From: Candidatus Thorarchaeota archaeon
GTDB taxonomy: Archaea > Asgardarchaeota > Thorarchaeia > Thorarchaeales > Thorarchaeaceae
Assembly: GCA_016841005.1 (NCBI GenBank)
Contig: JAEORG010000224.1
Coordinates: 1-5,014, forward strand
DNA length: 5,014 bases
Direction of reading: 5' to 3'
Shown: piece after piece, positions 1-5,014 of the stretch
Layout: each line of letters begins with the position of its first letter
Numbering within the stretch: position 1 is the stretch's first letter
The notes under the pieces: model-generated
The model's database searches: none
What the model saw: the letters and a program-made list of their open reading frames with translations, nothing else
What the model was told of the DNA's origin: nothing
Translations under genes and position numbers: made by a program

Positions 1-453
1 ATTCGAATTGATATCACCTTCATATCCTGCATGTCCTGGGAATGGGTCATCTGTATGAATTGGTATGTTGGGGTCTGCGAAGTAATGGCTCATAACGCCA
101 GCAGCAAAGAAACCTTTCTCCCATTCACCAGCAGTGAAATTAGCCTTTGCGTAATCATACCAAAGCTGTGCAGCCCAAGGTGCGTGATGTTCTCCGGTTT
201 CAGGATAGTATAGATGGTTATCCCAATCTTGCCAAGCTTGATCTGGAGTTGTAGATCCTGACATTAATTCAGGCAAATAGTATGAGAATGCTTCTGACCA
301 TCCTGTATCACTAATTCCATCAGAGGCTTCACTCACAATGAACATGTGGGTTGTGAGCCCCCATGCATCTGCAGGTTGAGCCATTGGTAATGTAATTGCA
401 AAAGGAATTGTAGAAACAAGAAGAATCATTAGTATGAAACTAGATTTTTTCAT
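1..453 (-). CDS. Secreted zinc-dependent phospholipase C / S1-P1 nuclease-fold protein (N-terminal part)
   Basis: This partial gene covers 151 codons from the ATG at 453-451 and is still open at the left edge. Residues 1-30 form a signal peptide (Lys-Lys, hydrophobic core, Ala28-Asp-Ala30). Predicted cleavage leaves Trp31 as the mature N-terminus. In this fold (B. cereus phospholipase C, P1 nuclease) the N-terminal Trp is itself a zinc ligand. Trp31-Gly32 ... His36 reproduces the Trp1/His6 spacing of P1 nuclease. His80, in an Asn-His-Leu-Tyr-Tyr-Pro segment, resembles His69 of the bacillary enzyme. His123-Tyr-x-x-Asp127 ... Pro131-x-His133 has exactly the H/D/H spacing of the zinc-dependent phospholipase C signature. 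The remaining ligands would lie off the window. The protein probably hydrolyses phosphodiester bonds, in lipids or nucleic acids, outside the cell; the substrate is not determined. Start choice: a weak GGTAGAG precedes the ATG and the signal peptide begins directly at it. Confidence 0.85.
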   Translation of the reverse strand, partial: MKKSSFILMILLVSTIPFAITLPMAQPADAWGLTTHMFIVSEASDGISDTGWSEAFSYYLPELMSGSTTPDQAWQDWDNHLYYPETGEHHAPWAAQLWYDYAKANFTAGEWEKGFFAAGVMSHYFADPNIPIHTDDPFPGHAGYEGDINSN

Positions 454-502
454 AATCTCTACCAAGATGCTCTGTCCGTTTTAAGTTGTACTGCAAATGA
501 CT

Positions 503-510
503 ATTTATAA
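503..510 (-). promoter_or_regulatory. TATA-like box for the phospholipase-like gene
   Basis: On the minus strand this reads TTATAAAT within an A/T-rich stretch. It sits about 50 nt upstream of the start codon, which would place transcription start near 478-482 and leave a leader of about 25-30 nt. The preceding sequence is pyrimidine-rich, so no good BRE is visible. The assignment rests on position and TATA resemblance only. Confidence 0.45.
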
Positions 511-516
511 TAAGAA

Positions 517-561
517 AGGAAAAAAGAAGATTGGAAGTAGAGGGAAGTTCCCATCTACTTC
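517..561 (-). terminator. Hairpin followed by T-rich tract, likely terminator of the membrane-anchored protein gene
   Basis: Arms 534-541 (GAAGTAGA) and 554-561 (TCTACTTC) are perfectly complementary. Inner GGGAA (542-546) and TTCCC (548-552) continue the symmetry, with one bulged A at 553. The element starts 14 nt after the stop codon at 576. On the minus strand it is followed by a tract reading TCTTCTTTTTTCC (518-530). The position between one minus-strand stop and the next gene's TATA-like box fits a terminator. The T-tract is offset a few bases from the stem, and archaeal termination depends mostly on the U-tract, so the hairpin might instead stabilise the mRNA 3' end. Confidence 0.55.
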
Positions 562-575
562 ATTTTGTGTTCGTA

Positions 576-1598
576 CTACTTTCTCTTCATTACTGCAATA
601 ATGATGACGATTACCACAACTGCGCCAATCGCACCAATTGCTAGAATGAGAGTCATGTCCATTGCCTGGGCTTGGTTCATACCGAAGTCAATACCATTGA
701 CAACGAGATCTAGACCACCAGTTAGAACAATGTCATAGTACTCGGCCTCAGCCATTGGCCTGTAGTCACCGTATGGTGAAGCACCTGAAACAATTGTGAC
801 ACCATTTCCAGCAGTTCCAGTACCAATCTCAATGGTTGCTGCGACAAAACTGCCAGTGTCACCTTCATCGTGGGCATAGCCGTTGACGAGGTCAGCATTG
901 ACGATTGTTGCGCTAGCACCAAAGTAAAGGAATGGATATACGTTTGGAATGCTATCAGTTTCAAGAGCAACTACACCTGCGCCTTCAGTAGCAGTGCTAC
1001 TACCGTAAAGGCATGTTGGACCGTGCATGAGAACCTTCTGCACACCAGCGACGATTGGTGCTACGAAGGAATTATCGCTAGTTACGTTTGCAACTGGTCG
1101 ATATCCTGCACCACAGTTTGACACTGGATCCTCAACGGAAAGTGGTTCACCAAATACATGTGAACCAGTGTCTTCAAGAATCTTTGTCATGTTATCGTTG
1201 ATGTAGGTGTATCCAGCATAGTCAGAATCGTATCCGATCCACATGAATTTATGACCAGCATTGAACCACTCAGTGATAGCAGTAAATTCTGCTGCTGAGT
1301 ATCCATTGCTACTGCCGTATATCGATCCTGCTACAAATCCTACTGCGTCATCAAGTATGGTTGAATTGATCCCACCATAGGCGAACACAACTGTGTAGCC
1401 CATTGCCTCAAGGTCATCACTAATAGCTTGATCTGTGGTATTCCACAAATTGCTATTGTATTGACCGTGTGAATAGTCAAAGACTATTGTACCAGTGCCA
1501 TCAGCGGCAACTGGGGCGGGACCGATGAGAAACGCAGCAAATAGGGCAGCGATGATACCTACGGTAAAGGCTCTCTTCGCGAAAAGATTATTCCTCAT
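576..1598 (-). CDS. Secreted, C-terminally membrane-anchored protein with amidotransferase-like (DUF4350-like) ectodomain
   Basis: The product is 340 residues from the ATG at 1598-1596. Residues 1-32 are a signal peptide (Arg/Lys-rich start, hydrophobic 13-25, Val-Ala-Ala before Asp33). The ectodomain opens with a beta strand and VFDYSHGQY (39-47). It continues with alternating strands and helices (LEAMGYTVVFAY at 63-74; a helix and FMWIGYDSDY at 105-127), a pattern recalling class I glutamine-amidotransferase-like/DUF4350 folds of archaeal surface proteins. No catalytic Cys nucleophile is evident. Cys162 and Cys196 are the only cysteines and could form a disulfide. N-x-T sequons at Asn53, Asn78, Asn136 and Asn171 suggest glycosylation. 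Residues about 314-336 are a membrane helix followed by Lys-Arg-Lys, giving an outside-facing anchored protein. An in-frame TTG at 1628 would add 10 acidic residues before the signal peptide. I prefer the ATG because the signal peptide starts there and an AAGGAGG precedes it. The function is unknown. Confidence 0.8.
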   Translation of the reverse strand: MRNNLFAKRAFTVGIIAALFAAFLIGPAPVAADGTGTIVFDYSHGQYNSNLWNTTDQAISDDLEAMGYTVVFAYGGINSTILDDAVGFVAGSIYGSSNGYSAAEFTAITEWFNAGHKFMWIGYDSDYAGYTYINDNMTKILEDTGSHVFGEPLSVEDPVSNCGAGYRPVANVTSDNSFVAPIVAGVQKVLMHGPTCLYGSSTATEGAGVVALETDSIPNVYPFLYFGASATIVNADLVNGYAHDEGDTGSFVAATIEIGTGTAGNGVTIVSGASPYGDYRPMAEAEYYDIVLTGGLDLVVNGIDFGMNQAQAMDMTLILAIGAIGAVVVIVIIIAVMKRK

Positions 1599-1609
1599 CT
1601 CTATAGTGT

Positions 1610-1616
1610 CCTCCTT
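1610..1616 (-). promoter_or_regulatory. Shine-Dalgarno site favouring the internal ATG
   Basis: The minus strand reads AAGGAGG here, with 11 nt between it and the ATG at 1598. The upstream TTG at 1628 has no comparable site at a usable distance; its nearest purine run nearly abuts it. The spacing is somewhat long, so the start choice is likely but not certain. Confidence 0.55.
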
Positions 1617-1681
1617 CTCGTCCGCCAAGCCCTTATGAACTTGGAAGAGCGTATGAGAAGCAAACTCCCGATTACAGTCTA

Positions 1682-1697
1682 TGATAAAACCTTTTCG
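1682..1697 (-). promoter_or_regulatory. BRE/TATA-type archaeal promoter of the membrane-anchored protein gene
   Basis: On the minus strand CGAAAAGG (BRE-like) runs directly into TTTTATCA (TATA-like). Transcription would start about 25 nt downstream, near 1657-1662. That leaves a leader of about 60 nt to the ATG at 1598, enough to contain the Shine-Dalgarno site. This is the best archaeal promoter match in the window. Confidence 0.55.
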
Positions 1698-1780
1698 AGC
1701 AGAGAAATTAACTATTTTTTTCTCCTGTTGAATGTATTTCTGTGCATGTTCAAGCTTTTACTTTGTCTTTGGTAAGCTTA

Positions 1781-1793
1781 ATATCGTCGATAT
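1781..1793. promoter_or_regulatory. Perfect 13-bp palindrome, candidate operator in the divergent region
   Basis: ATATCG (1781-1786) and CGATAT (1788-1793) are exact reverse complements around a single central T. The site lies about 85 nt upstream of the minus-strand TATA-like box and about 85 nt upstream of the plus-strand start codon. A dimeric regulator could act on either or both transcription units from here. No regulator family can be named from the site, and a short A/T-rich palindrome may be chance. Confidence 0.3.
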
Positions 1794-1839
1794 GTCCCAC
1801 ATCAATAGCTGAAAGGTTGAATCCTGTGTATGTATGCTC

Positions 1840-1847
1840 TAAATATG
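1840..1847 (+). promoter_or_regulatory. Weak TATA-like box for the ABC transporter operon
   Basis: TAAATATG is the closest A/T-rich box upstream of the operon. It would start transcription around 1868-1872, giving a leader of only 6-10 nt, which would make the first gene nearly leaderless. That agrees with the lack of a well-spaced Shine-Dalgarno site before its ATG (GAGG at 1861-1864 is 13 nt away). Five-base arms GTGTA (1826-1830) and TACAC (1848-1852) flank it. Other A/T-rich boxes around 1754 and 1777 are possible alternatives. Confidence 0.25.
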
Positions 1848-1877
1848 TACACTGATTTGAGAGGATTGAGATAAAAG

Positions 1878-3323
1878 ATGAGCGAGTTTGAAAGTGCCCG
1901 TGATACCAAGACCATTATGATTGCTGTTGTCGTGATTGTAGTTATTGGTGCAGGTGGTATTACTGGCTTTATGCTGTTAGGTGGAGGTGGTAATACAACC
2001 ACAACAACCACAACAGAACCTACAGGCATCACACTTACGGTGCTCACACGTCATGATGTTGCTATTCATAACGTGTTTGAACCTGCGTTCTTGGCAAGTG
2101 ATTTTGCACAAGAACATGGGATTACGGATATCAATTGGAAGACTCCTGCTGAGCAATTCTGGGATGATATTATTGACTCGAATCAAGCAGATGTTGCATG
2201 GGGTGGTGGTCCTACGCTCTTTGATCAGCTTATGCGAGATGACCGATTACAAGCCCTTGATAGTCCTTTGATGGATACGGTAGCTGACCGTGTTCCAGAT
2301 GATTACAATGGTGCCCAGATGAAGCGATATGACAATGGCGACTTGATGTGGATTGCTGCAGCCATCTCAACATTCGGTTTTACAGTAAATCATCAGTTTC
2401 TTGATGATTATTCGCTTCCTACACCTTCTTCTTGGACAGATCTATCCAAGCCAATCTACGGTAGTCTTTTACCGACGATACCCACCATGGCCATGGGTAA
2501 TGCTCCAGATACCACATCTAATACCCGAATCTACCAGATTATCACTCAGGCCTTTGGTTGGGATGCTGGATGGACGACTATAGCAAGAATGGCAGGAAGT
2601 TCAAACATCTACGGAGGCTCTGTTGAAACCCAATCAGCTGCAGAGCAAGGTCAAGTTGGAATTTCAATGTCAATCGACTTCTATGGATATCTTACACAAT
2701 TCAGAAATCCTGATTGTGAGTACATCCTACCTGAAGGGGAATCGATTATCAATGGAGATCCCATTGCTATTCCCTCAACAAGCCCACACCCTGACCTAGC
2801 TGAAGGGTTCATTGATTTCATCATCTCGGATTATGCACAATCCCTATGGTTGGATAATTCAATCAGGAGAATGCCCGTTCTTGAAGGTGCGTTCCACGTA
2901 CCTGGGGCACCACAAGATCTCTATTCAGTCTTTAACCAGACTATTCAAACAACAGGTATTGATTTCAATGACACACTAACGCTCTATCAGAACACAGCCT
3001 TGATTTTCTACTTCGAGTCTGTATTCACCGATGCACACACTGAGTTGAAACAAGCTTGGGGTGCAATGGTTCAAGCGTATTATGCTGGGCATATCAATGA
3101 AACTGAGCTTGATTACTATGCATCATTGATGGGTGCTACTGTGACCGCCGCAGATCCCATTTCTGGCTTAGATGAGAAATTCACTTTGGACTATGCAATC
3201 GAGATTAATGATAACATGATATACAATGCTGATTTCGCAAACACGATCCAATCTCGTTGGACTGCAGCTGCGAAAGCACAATATCTCGATGTATACAACC
3301 AAATTCTTGCTCTAATACCCTAG
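1878..3323 (+). CDS. Membrane-tethered ABC transporter substrate-binding protein, iron(III)/thiamine/phosphonate (AfuA/FbpA-like) class
   Basis: This 481-residue protein captures a solute outside the cell for the permease encoded next. Residues 13-34 are an uncleaved membrane helix, followed by four Gly, Asn39 and seven Thr (40-46) acting as a flexible linker. There is no lipobox Cys. The periplasmic-binding-protein fold begins at about 51 (ITLTVLTRHD). Family-like landmarks are STFGFTVNHQFL (about 165-175), PSSWTDLSKPIYG (about 183-195), a GQVGIS segment (258-263), and HPDLAEGFIDFI ... Gln321 (304-321). The family's usual Tyr-Asn pair is Val170-Asn171, and no clear Tyr-Tyr iron-ligand pair is seen, so iron is not assured. 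Tyr269 and Tyr271 (DFYGY) are candidate pocket residues. Typical members have about 330-360 residues; here about 110 mostly helical residues follow the core (about 370-481). Sequons include Asn39 and later NQT, NDT and NET. The stop codon lies 7 nt before the permease start, indicating one operon. Confidence 0.85.
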   Translation: MSEFESARDTKTIMIAVVVIVVIGAGGITGFMLLGGGGNTTTTTTTEPTGITLTVLTRHDVAIHNVFEPAFLASDFAQEHGITDINWKTPAEQFWDDIIDSNQADVAWGGGPTLFDQLMRDDRLQALDSPLMDTVADRVPDDYNGAQMKRYDNGDLMWIAAAISTFGFTVNHQFLDDYSLPTPSSWTDLSKPIYGSLLPTIPTMAMGNAPDTTSNTRIYQIITQAFGWDAGWTTIARMAGSSNIYGGSVETQSAAEQGQVGISMSIDFYGYLTQFRNPDCEYILPEGESIINGDPIAIPSTSPHPDLAEGFIDFIISDYAQSLWLDNSIRRMPVLEGAFHVPGAPQDLYSVFNQTIQTTGIDFNDTLTLYQNTALIFYFESVFTDAHTELKQAWGAMVQAYYAGHINETELDYYASLMGATVTAADPISGLDEKFTLDYAIEINDNMIYNADFANTIQSRWTAAAKAQYLDVYNQILALIP

Positions 3324-3326
3324 GAG
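3322..3326 (+). promoter_or_regulatory. Ribosome binding site of the permease, overlapping the upstream stop codon
   Basis: AGGAG begins inside the TAG stop codon of the binding-protein gene and ends 4 nt before the permease ATG at 3331. This close arrangement supports translational coupling and fixes the permease start, although the spacing is slightly short. Confidence 0.6.
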
Positions 3327-3330
3327 TTGG

Positions 3331-5014
3331 ATGAACTTGTCAGGAGAGGACAGACAAGGTCATCCTGACTCTCAAACCGAGGAGCCGGAGTTAATTCCGG
3401 CTGCTCCATTTGATAGCCTGAATTACTACATCACAGGAGGAGAGTCTGGAATATCATTACCGTTTAGACTGGTTTCATTTGTCAAAAAACACTTGTTGCC
3501 ACTAATCCTACTGATCATCGTATTTGGCACCGGAGCTGGTGTTTTCTCTATCTACGGTATAAATAGTGCAATTCAGTTCTTTGTGGTCATAGTTGTCTTA
3601 TTCGTTTTCAGAAGTCAGTTGATTGGACTAGGTAGAGGGATTATCAAATTCATAACTACTCCATCGGAACGACCAGAAAATCTTAGAGGAACATTGAGGA
3701 GCAATCTGGCTAAATTTAGAAAAGAGATGGACTCGCTCTCATGGATTCAACTATTGTCAGTCCTTATCGCATTTGGGGTATTCCTTATTGCGCCTCTTCT
3801 TAGCGTTGTAGTGTTTTCATTTGTAGATCCTCATACTGGGTTGCCATCATTATACCACTTCATTAACCTCTTTTCGGATTCGAACTTTTGGCCATGGCAA
3901 TATAATGAGGCAACTGGTCAATGGATATCGTATGTGAATCTAGATACGATAATTCCCCCCTCAGGTACAAGCGACCTAATGATTATTCAGGGATGGGATT
4001 TTGGTGCAGTCATCAATTCAATATACACTGCGGTTCTAGTTACTTTATTCTCAGTGCTCCTGGGAGTCTTTCTAGCTTTCATTGTAGCTCGTTATGATTT
4101 TCCAGGAAAGAAAATTGTTAGAACTGTTTTGATCTTTCCAATTCTGGCAACACCTTTTGTAGGTGCAATTGGTATCAAGACATTTATGGGTCGTGCGGGA
4201 TTCTTCAATAACTTGTTCTATACAACACTTCATATTATTCCATTTAGAGTAGAGTTTCAAGGACTTGCTGCAATCATTTTTGTTCAATCCCTTTCTCTCT
4301 TTTCGTTAGTGTATCTTAATGCTTATTCCTCCTTTATGGGAATAGATCCATCTCTTGAAGAACAAGCGGAGAATCTTGGTGCAACAGGGTTCAAACTATT
4401 TCGATCGGTCACGTTACCCTTAGCAATGCCAGGTATCCAAGCAGGTGCGATACTTACATTTATCCTGAGTATAGAGGATTTAGGCTCGCCTATTGTTTTC
4501 TTCGAACACCAACAGGCTCAGAAAACTTTGGCTTATCAGGTGTTTGATAGTATAGCAACGCAATCAGGAGCGGTGGACCCAGCTGGACCAGCAATCGGTA
4601 TTATACTCTTGATATTTGCAGTAGTAGGATTTCTGACAATCAGGAAATATGCTTCGCTCAGGTCGTATGAATCTGGGACTAAAGGTGGTCAATGGAATCC
4701 TCGAACTCGAGTACTAAAGCGGAGAACAGTAATACTACTCTATGCGATATTGATTCCCTTGCTCTTTATCGCTTTGATTCCACAGATAAGTGTCATAATA
4801 TTGTCACTATCAGGAGGTTGGTCCACTAATTCGATTCTACCCGATGTCTGGACACTCAGTAACTATGATGTCCTCTGGGCATATCCTGATGTAACAGCTT
4901 CAATACAACTTACACTACTTTATGGTCTAATTGCGACAGTATTCATTGTACTGTTAGGGACAAGTGCAGCCTATATTATCGCAAGGAGAGATATTCCTGG
5001 GAAGAGTGTTTTTG
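3331..5014 (+). CDS. Fused double permease of an iron(III)/thiamine-type ABC importer (FbpB/ThiP-like), C-terminus off window
   Basis: The open frame gives 561 residues and continues past the right edge. It forms the membrane channel that receives substrate from the binding protein. Residues 1-45 are hydrophilic and acidic, then two extra membrane helices (about 55-74 and 80-98) and a basic linker (about 100-138) precede the first permease module. Module one has helices at about 140-164, 227-252, 263-282, 310-332, 368-388 and 421-438. It includes a canonical cytoplasmic EAA loop: EQAENLG (344-350), then Leu-Pro 362-363 and Pro-Gly 367-368, which docks the ATPase. Module two starts near 467 (helix 467-493), has the PDVWTLSNY-type entry, and a helix at about 525-550. 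ARYDFPGKK (253-261) and ARRDIPGKS (551-559) are equivalent positions of the duplicated modules, 298 residues apart. The second EAA loop lies off the window. Two-module permeases of this class usually begin almost directly with module one, so the N-terminal extension is unusual. The ATPase partner is not in view. Confidence 0.88.
   Translation, partial: MNLSGEDRQGHPDSQTEEPELIPAAPFDSLNYYITGGESGISLPFRLVSFVKKHLLPLILLIIVFGTGAGVFSIYGINSAIQFFVVIVVLFVFRSQLIGLGRGIIKFITTPSERPENLRGTLRSNLAKFRKEMDSLSWIQLLSVLIAFGVFLIAPLLSVVVFSFVDPHTGLPSLYHFINLFSDSNFWPWQYNEATGQWISYVNLDTIIPPSGTSDLMIIQGWDFGAVINSIYTAVLVTLFSVLLGVFLAFIVARYDFPGKKIVRTVLIFPILATPFVGAIGIKTFMGRAGFFNNLFYTTLHIIPFRVEFQGLAAIIFVQSLSLFSLVYLNAYSSFMGIDPSLEEQAENLGATGFKLFRSVTLPLAMPGIQAGAILTFILSIEDLGSPIVFFEHQQAQKTLAYQVFDSIATQSGAVDPAGPAIGIILLIFAVVGFLTIRKYASLRSYESGTKGGQWNPRTRVLKRRTVILLYAILIPLLFIALIPQISVIILSLSGGWSTNSILPDVWTLSNYDVLWAYPDVTASIQLTLLYGLIATVFIVLLGTSAAYIIARRDIPGKSVF
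3339..3369 (+). other. Inverted repeat in the first codons of the permease gene
   Basis: GTCAGGA (3339-3345) and TCCTGAC (3363-3369) are perfect 7-bp complements with a 17-nt loop, starting 8 nt after the permease start codon. In mRNA this could fold and lower permease translation or stall decay after the binding-protein gene. The role is inferred only. Confidence 0.35.
3383..3402 (+). other. Second, GC-rich hairpin early in the permease gene
   Basis: AGCCGGA (3383-3389) and TCCGGCT (3396-3402) pair perfectly across a 6-nt loop. The flanking GGAG (3381-3384) and CTCC (3404-3407) offer a competing pairing. The element follows the previous inverted repeat by 13 nt. No T-tract follows, so it is not an obvious terminator. 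A role in setting binding protein to permease ratio is possible. Confidence 0.35.

Noticed and set aside
31..213. Plus-strand 60-codon open frame
   Set aside because: It is antisense to the phospholipase-like gene, whose zinc-site motifs show that the minus frame is the real one.
722..1121. Open frames on both strands inside the membrane-anchored protein gene
   Set aside because: They overlap a well-supported gene in other frames and their products have no coherent domain or signal.
1752..1779. AAGCTT-containing imperfect inverted repeat in the divergent region
   Set aside because: The arms pair only with a two-base bulge and there is no T-tract or adjacent gene end, so it looks like chance.
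1599..1877. Possible small gene or RNA in the divergent intergenic region
   Set aside because: No convincing short coding frame with a ribosome site, tRNA fold or conserved RNA motif was seen; only the promoter elements and palindrome are supportable.
1802..2271. Several overlapping 69-96 codon frames around the start of the binding-protein gene
   Set aside because: They arise from the low-complexity Thr/Gly-coding tract and lack ribosome sites or recognisable protein features.
2401..2583. Plus-strand 60-codon frame inside the binding-protein gene
   Set aside because: It is an out-of-frame shadow of a conserved coding segment.
4072..4287. Minus-strand 71-codon frame with Cys residues resembling a small zinc protein
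   Set aside because: It is antisense to the permease membrane core; the Cys residues come from complementary Ala/Thr/Gly codons and show no metal-site spacing.

Overview
The window is most likely archaeal. The evidence is BRE/TATA-like promoter elements upstream of the minus-strand genes, a surface protein held by a single C-terminal membrane helix ending in Lys-Arg-Lys, a substrate-binding protein tethered by an uncleaved N-terminal helix and a Thr linker instead of a lipobox Cys, and many N-x-S/T sequons in the exported proteins. The moderate GC content and this style of anchoring would fit an Asgard lineage such as Thorarchaeia, but that placement is an impression, not proof. There are no rRNA, tRNA, CRISPR or insertion-sequence signals.

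Layout. Positions 1-453 (minus) hold the N-terminal 151 residues of a secreted zinc-dependent phospholipase C / S1-P1-nuclease-fold protein, whose C-terminus lies beyond the left edge. Positions 454-575 are a short intergenic gap with a hairpin plus T-rich tract (likely terminator of the next gene upstream) and a TATA-like box for the phospholipase gene. Positions 576-1598 (minus) encode a secreted, C-terminally membrane-anchored protein with an amidotransferase-like (DUF4350-like) ectodomain. A divergent intergenic region up to 1877 carries a good BRE/TATA for the minus-strand gene, a perfect 13-bp palindrome (ATATCG-T-CGATAT), and a weaker TATA-like site for the plus-strand genes.

From 1878 rightwards lies an ABC importer operon. 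It comprises a membrane-tethered substrate-binding protein of the iron(III)/thiamine/phosphonate-type (AfuA/FbpA-like) class (1878-3323) and, 7 nt later, a fused double permease of the FbpB/ThiP class (3331 to the right edge, open). The permease has a complete first module with a canonical EAA loop and a second module cut off by the window end. It also carries an unusual N-terminal extension of about 135 residues with two extra membrane helices. The ATPase is not in the window and would be expected just to the right.

Functionally this is a cell-surface region: a binding protein captures a solute outside and delivers it to the permease, while the divergent minus-strand genes make exported proteins of their own. 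The transported substrate cannot be fixed from the sequence. The Tyr-Asn motif common in the fold is replaced by Val-Asn and no obvious Tyr-Tyr iron ligand pair is seen. I found nothing that amounts to a clear new system. The most interesting points are the long C-terminal extension of the binding protein, the permease N-terminal extension, two hairpins at the start of the permease gene, and the divergent-region palindrome.
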